NCBI GenBank assembly: GCA_021732805.1
Contig: JAKFUJ010000320.1
Span: forward strand, 1 to 13,459
DNA length: 13,459 bases
From: Betaproteobacteria bacterium
GTDB taxonomy: Bacteria > Pseudomonadota > Gammaproteobacteria > Burkholderiales > SG8-41
Direction: 5' to 3'
The notes under the pieces: model-generated
The model's database searches: none
What the model saw: the letters and a program-made list of their open reading frames with translations, nothing else
What the model was told of the DNA's origin: nothing
Part shown: one piece after another, positions 12,033 to 13,459 of the stretch
How positions within the stretch are numbered: position 1 is the stretch's first letter
Layout: each line of letters opens with the position of its first letter
Translations under genes and position numbers: made by a program

Positions 12033-12821
12033 ATGCGCCATTCGCGTCAATGGGCATTGCCGCAATTCAGCCTGCGTTTCGCGCAGGTGTGGCGGCGCAA
12101 TCTGCTGGTATGGCGCAAGCTGGCCATCCCGTCGATGCTCGGCAACCTCGCCGACCCGCTGCTCTATATGTTCGGCCTCGGTTATGGCCTGGGACGCATG
12201 CTGGAAGACGTGGGCGGCATGTCGTACATCGGCTTCCTTGCCGGCGGCATTGTCTGCTCCAGCACCATGATGAGCGCGTCGTTCGAAGCCATGTATTCGG
12301 CGTTTTCGCGCATGCACATGCAAAAAACCTGGGAAGCGATACTCAATGCACCGCTGACGCTCGACGATGTCGTGCTCGGTGAACTGGTGTGGGCCGCCAG
12401 CAAGAGCCTGCTCTCCGGCAGCGCCGTGCTGGTGGTCGCCGCGGTGTTGGGGTTGGTGCCGTCACCACTGGCGCTGGCCGTGATACCGCTGATATTTTTG
12501 ACCGGTCTCGCCTTTGCCGCGCTCGGCCTGATCATGACCGCACTGTCGCCCAGCTACGATTTTTTCATGTACTACTTCACACTGTGCGTGACGCCGATGA
12601 TGCTGTTGTGCGGCGTGTTTTTCCCGCTCGACCAGTTGCCCGCTGCCGCCCAGATTGCTGCGCAACTGTTGCCATTGACCCATGCCGTCAGCCTCGCCCG
12701 TCCGCTGCTCAATGGCGAGGTGCCGCCATCGTGGCTGCTGCACATTGCCGTGCTTGCGGTTTATACCGTCATCGGGTTTTATGTAGCACTGGCACTGACC
12801 CGGCGCCGGCTGCTGAAGTAA
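12033..12821 (+). CDS. NodJ-like ABC-2 type transporter permease
   Basis: Membrane subunit partnering the preceding ATPase, 262 residues, close to NodJ length. An N-terminal cytoplasmic segment with VWRRNLLVWRKLAIPSMLGNLADPLLYMFGLGYGLG (19-54, in part an amphipathic connector) is followed by about six helices. ABC-2 features include FLAGGIVCSSTMMSASFEAMYSAFSRM (67-93), the coupling-helix segment KTWEAILNAPLTLDDVVLGEL (about 97-117) and the C-terminal FFPLDQLPAAAQIAAQLLPLTHAV (about 197-220), all typical of the NodJ branch. It starts 1 nt after the ATPase stop (TGACATG), so the two are in one operon with the hydrolase. The exported substrate is unknown; NodJ relatives move lipo-oligosaccharides or similar surface glycolipids, but that is only family knowledge. 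Confidence 0.93.
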   Translation: MRHSRQWALPQFSLRFAQVWRRNLLVWRKLAIPSMLGNLADPLLYMFGLGYGLGRMLEDVGGMSYIGFLAGGIVCSSTMMSASFEAMYSAFSRMHMQKTWEAILNAPLTLDDVVLGELVWAASKSLLSGSAVLVVAAVLGLVPSPLALAVIPLIFLTGLAFAALGLIMTALSPSYDFFMYYFTLCVTPMMLLCGVFFPLDQLPAAAQIAAQLLPLTHAVSLARPLLNGEVPPSWLLHIAVLAVYTVIGFYVALALTRRRLLK

Positions 12822-12847
12822 ACTATTGAGAGTTACATGAATAATGA

Positions 12848-12908
12848 CAAAAACATGCCTCTGCTCAGTTGGCAGCTCAGTTAGCATATTAGTGCTGCCA
12901 TGTTTTTG
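12848..12908. repeat. Inverted repeat (hairpin) between the ABC operon and hemJ
   Basis: CAAAAACATG (12848-12857) is the exact complement of CATGTTTTTG (12899-12908), a 10-bp arm with a 41-nt loop. GCAGC (12872-12876) and GCTGC (12894-12898) within the loop can extend the structure next to the outer stem. A-run and T-run at the arms suit a bidirectional terminator for the NodIJ-like operon, though the long loop is unusual. Confidence 0.55.
12863..12886 (+). repeat. Direct tandem repeat, 12 bp x 2
   Basis: GCTCAGTTGGCA is followed without a gap by GCTCAGTTAGCA, 11 of 12 bases identical. It lies inside the loop of the surrounding inverted repeat and about 40 nt before hemJ. It could be a pair of binding sites or a recent duplication. 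Confidence 0.7.
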
Positions 12909-12925
12909 GAAGCATCAATAACCCC

Positions 12926-13336
12926 ATGCTCTGGATCAAATCCCTGCACCTGCTGTTCGTGATCGCCTGGTTTGCCGGGTTGTTCTACCTGCCGCGCATC
13001 CTCGTCAACCTGGCGATGGAAGAAGATGCAACCGCGCGTGCCCGGCTGTTGCTGATGGGGCGCAAGCTGTACCGCTTCATGTCTCCGCTTTCCGGCCTCG
13101 CCATGCTTTTTGGTTTGTGGCTGTGGCTGGGTTACGGTATCAGCGGCGGCTGGCTGCATGCCAAACTGGCGCTGGTCGTGCTGCTGATCGGTTATCACCA
13201 TGCCTGCGGCAGCCTGTTGCGCAAGTTCGAGCAGGGCCGCAACACCCGTTCCCATGTCTGGTTGCGCTGGTTCAACGAAATACCGGTGCTGCTGCTGCTG
13301 GCGATTGTCATCCTGGTCGTCGTCAAGCCGTTCTAG
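12926..13336 (+). CDS. hemJ: HemJ protoporphyrinogen IX oxidase (UPF0093/CopD-like)
   Basis: A 136-residue inner-membrane protein with four helices, matching the HemJ family (formerly UPF0093), which oxidises protoporphyrinogen IX to protoporphyrin IX in haem synthesis and passes electrons to the respiratory chain. The conserved residues are in place: H8 in WIKSLHLLFVIAWFAGLFYLPR (with R24), H78 and K80 in GGWLHAKLALV, and the YHHACG segment (90-95). The spacing and length fit the family. The start is ATG 12926 because homologues begin MLWIKSLH; GGAAG at 12908-12912 is 13 nt upstream, a weak ribosome site. The following HIRAN gene starts 4 nt after its stop, so the two are probably cotranscribed. 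Confidence 0.93.
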   Translation: MLWIKSLHLLFVIAWFAGLFYLPRILVNLAMEEDATARARLLLMGRKLYRFMSPLSGLAMLFGLWLWLGYGISGGWLHAKLALVVLLIGYHHACGSLLRKFEQGRNTRSHVWLRWFNEIPVLLLLAIVILVVVKPF

Positions 13337-13340
13337 TCTC

Positions 13341-13459
13341 ATGTCACGTCTCGCCGCAATCCTCGTGCTGCTGATGGCGCTGGCCGCTCCCGCCTGCGCC
13401 GCCGATGCACGCATCATCGTCCAGCAGTCCCCTCTGGCCGGGTTCCAGTATTACGAGGG
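13341..13459 (+). CDS. Exported HIRAN-domain protein, N-terminal part (cut by window end)
   Basis: Only 39 codons are present. The protein begins with a signal peptide (MSRLAAILVLLMALAAPACA, about 1-20 or 21, cleavage near ACA-AD) followed by RIIVQQSPLAGFQYYEG, the opening of a HIRAN domain as found in small betaproteobacterial exported proteins. HIRAN domains in SWI/SNF helicases bind single-stranded or 3' ends of DNA; the role of the exported stand-alone versions is unknown. It starts 4 nt after hemJ, an association common in betaproteobacteria. The lipoprotein reading is possible because C19 lies near the cleavage site, but the residues before it (APA) are not a strong lipobox. Confidence 0.7.
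   Translation, partial: MSRLAAILVLLMALAAPACAADARIIVQQSPLAGFQYYE

Noticed and set aside
11063..12034. A 323-codon open frame on the minus strand opposite the ABC ATPase
   Set aside because: It mirrors the ATPase gene almost exactly; the plus-strand product has all ABC motifs, the antisense product has none.
11111..12821. Nodulation or symbiosis function from NodI/NodJ similarity
   Set aside because: Non-symbiotic betaproteobacteria carry many NodIJ relatives, and no other nodulation gene is in the window.
12863..12900. Possible tRNA remnant, as GCTCAGTTGGCAG resembles a tRNA D-arm
   Set aside because: No acceptor stem, anticodon arm or T-arm sequence is found around it; the match is short and explained by the tandem repeat.

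Overview
The window looks like chromosomal core DNA from a betaproteobacterium, most likely near the Nitrosomonadales (Gallionella/Thiobacillus-like lineages). This rests on gene order (phoR-phoB, then DUF971-ubiE-Tim44-ubiJ-ubiB, and hemJ next to a HIRAN gene), GC-rich codon use, and protein sequences that read as typical betaproteobacterial family members. The assignment is from memory of these families; no search was run. I see no transposase, integrase, phage gene, CRISPR array, rRNA or complete tRNA.

Layout. 1-1124 (minus): the 5' end of the phosphate sensor kinase gene phoR and the complete response regulator gene phoB. 1125-1293: a divergent control region with a well-matched Pho box, a -10 element for phoB, and a perfect 14-bp palindrome. 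1294-5548 (plus): a ubiquinone-biosynthesis cluster of a DUF971 protein, ubiE, a secreted or anchored Tim44-domain protein, ubiJ and ubiB. A terminator-like hairpin and a new TATAAT box separate ubiE from the Tim44 gene, and another -10-like box lies 6 nt before the ubiB start. 5595-7552 (plus): a sodium:solute symporter and, overlapping it by GTGA, an unrecognised six-helix protein made of three copies of a two-helix unit. 7567-8523 (minus): a DHH-family phosphoesterase, convergent with the former across an AT-rich hairpin region and divergent from a VanZ-like membrane protein whose start lies 2 bp away. 8526-10388 (plus): VanZ-like protein, MazG-type nucleotide pyrophosphohydrolase, thioredoxin-like [2Fe-2S] ferredoxin. 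10467-12821 (plus): alpha/beta hydrolase overlapping (ATGA) a NodI-like ABC ATPase, then a NodJ-like permease. 12822-12925: a hairpin and a 12-bp tandem repeat. 12926-13459 (plus): hemJ and the first 39 codons of a secreted HIRAN-domain protein, cut by the window end.

How the genes fit together. UbiE makes a C-methylation in ubiquinone synthesis, UbiJ carries lipid intermediates in the Ubi complex and UbiB is the membrane kinase-like helper, so these form one pathway; the Tim44 protein embedded among them is a candidate but unproven partner. HemJ oxidises protoporphyrinogen for haem synthesis, a quinone/respiration-linked theme. PhoBR appears autoregulated through the Pho box. The rest is membrane transport and general metabolism.

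Most of the window is ordinary. The parts most worth a second look are the three-fold-repeat membrane protein coupled to the symporter, the 14-bp palindrome upstream of the DUF971 gene, the Tim44 protein inside the ubi cluster, the recurrent -10 boxes abutting start codons (possible leaderless transcripts), and the hairpin/tandem-repeat element before hemJ.
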